This document shows positions 13,933-14,035 of a stretch of 14,035 nucleotides of DNA, in pieces. Origin of the DNA: CALLPQ01 sp964479275. Its GTDB lineage: Bacteria; Pseudomonadota; Alphaproteobacteria; Caulobacterales; Parvularculaceae. Both the position numbers and the translations under genes were made by a program. Position 1 is the first letter of the stretch, and every line of letters begins with the position of its first letter. The DNA lies in the NCBI GenBank assembly GCA_964479275.1, contig CAYZLR010000090.1, forward strand, positions 1 through 14,035. Reading direction: 5' to 3'. The notes beneath the pieces are model-generated. The model searched no databases and was not told the origin of the DNA. It saw only the letters and a program-made list of their open reading frames with translations.

Positions 13933-13962
13933 GGCCGGTGCTGTTGTACCGGCCCTTTTTTT
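13933..13962 (+). terminator. Intrinsic terminator of the H1-like gene
   Basis: GGCCGGT (13933-13939) pairs with ACCGGCC (13948-13954), optionally extended by a G-T pair, around a short loop, and is followed by C and seven T. This is a standard intrinsic terminator for the rightward transcript, 60 bases after the stop codon. Confidence 0.92.
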
Positions 13963-13986
13963 CTCTCAATCACTAGTTTTTTGGCA

Positions 13987-14015
13987 TTGGTGCTGATAGA
14001 TAGATATGTTATAGT
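13987..14015 (+). promoter_or_regulatory. Possible sigma-70 promoter for a gene beyond the right edge
   Basis: TTGGTG, 17 bases, then TATAGT: the -10 matches consensus at 5 of 6 and the -35 at 3 of 6. It stands directly after the terminator of the H1-like gene and points out of the window. The gene it would serve is not visible. Confidence 0.4.
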
Positions 14016-14035
14016 TTTGTATGACTTGTCCTAAA

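Overview
The window looks like a chromosomal housekeeping segment from an alphaproteobacterium of fairly low GC (roughly mid-40s percent by eye, not computed). The pointers are: a perfect GAAC-N7-GAAC box, the alphaproteobacterial LexA site, between divergent uvrA and ssb; a lysA preceded by a tiny lipoprotein gene with tlpA close by; a stand-alone homocysteine-methyltransferase half of methionine synthase; and GANTC (CcrM-type) sites placed in control regions. I cannot assign a genus.

Layout. 1-184: no gene, two inverted repeats. 185-1264 (-): cobalamin-type methionine synthase module 1, divergent from 1362-1826 (+), a low-molecular-weight protein tyrosine phosphatase whose usual catalytic Asp is Ala; a strong dyad lies between them. 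1836-3101 (-): lysA with a probable TTG start, preceded by a 36-residue lipoprotein (3199-3309, LptM-like). 3515-4144 (+): TlpA-like thioredoxin. 4407-6095 (+): a 562-residue lipoprotein of unknown function, ending in a very strong terminator. 6165-6368 (-): dodecin, with its ribosome binding site inside one arm of a 13-bp perfect inverted repeat. 6487-7365 (-): 3-hydroxybutyryl-CoA dehydrogenase, divergent from 7643-9142 (+), phosphomannomutase/phosphoglucomutase. 9156-9433 (-): a small, badly decayed IS481-family transposase remnant. 9556-12489 (-): uvrA, divergent from 12848-13327 (+), ssb. 13465-13872 (+): a histone-H1-like Lys/Thr/Ala repeat protein with a clear terminator. The window ends in a likely promoter reading outwards.

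How the genes relate. The right-hand third is about DNA repair and DNA binding: uvrA and ssb share a regulatory region holding the SOS box and a perfect DnaA box, and ssb is followed by a highly basic nucleoid-type protein. The left-hand part is amino-acid metabolism (methionine, lysine) with envelope proteins (small lipoprotein, TlpA, large lipoprotein). The middle is acyl-CoA, flavin-binding and sugar-phosphate metabolism, apparently one gene per transcription unit.

I did not find a multi-gene novel system. The items most worth a second look are the dodecin translation-control hairpin, the phosphatase lacking its general acid, the unannotatable-by-length 36-residue lipoprotein, the unknown 562-residue lipoprotein, the regulatory region between uvrA and ssb, and the control elements around the H1-like gene.
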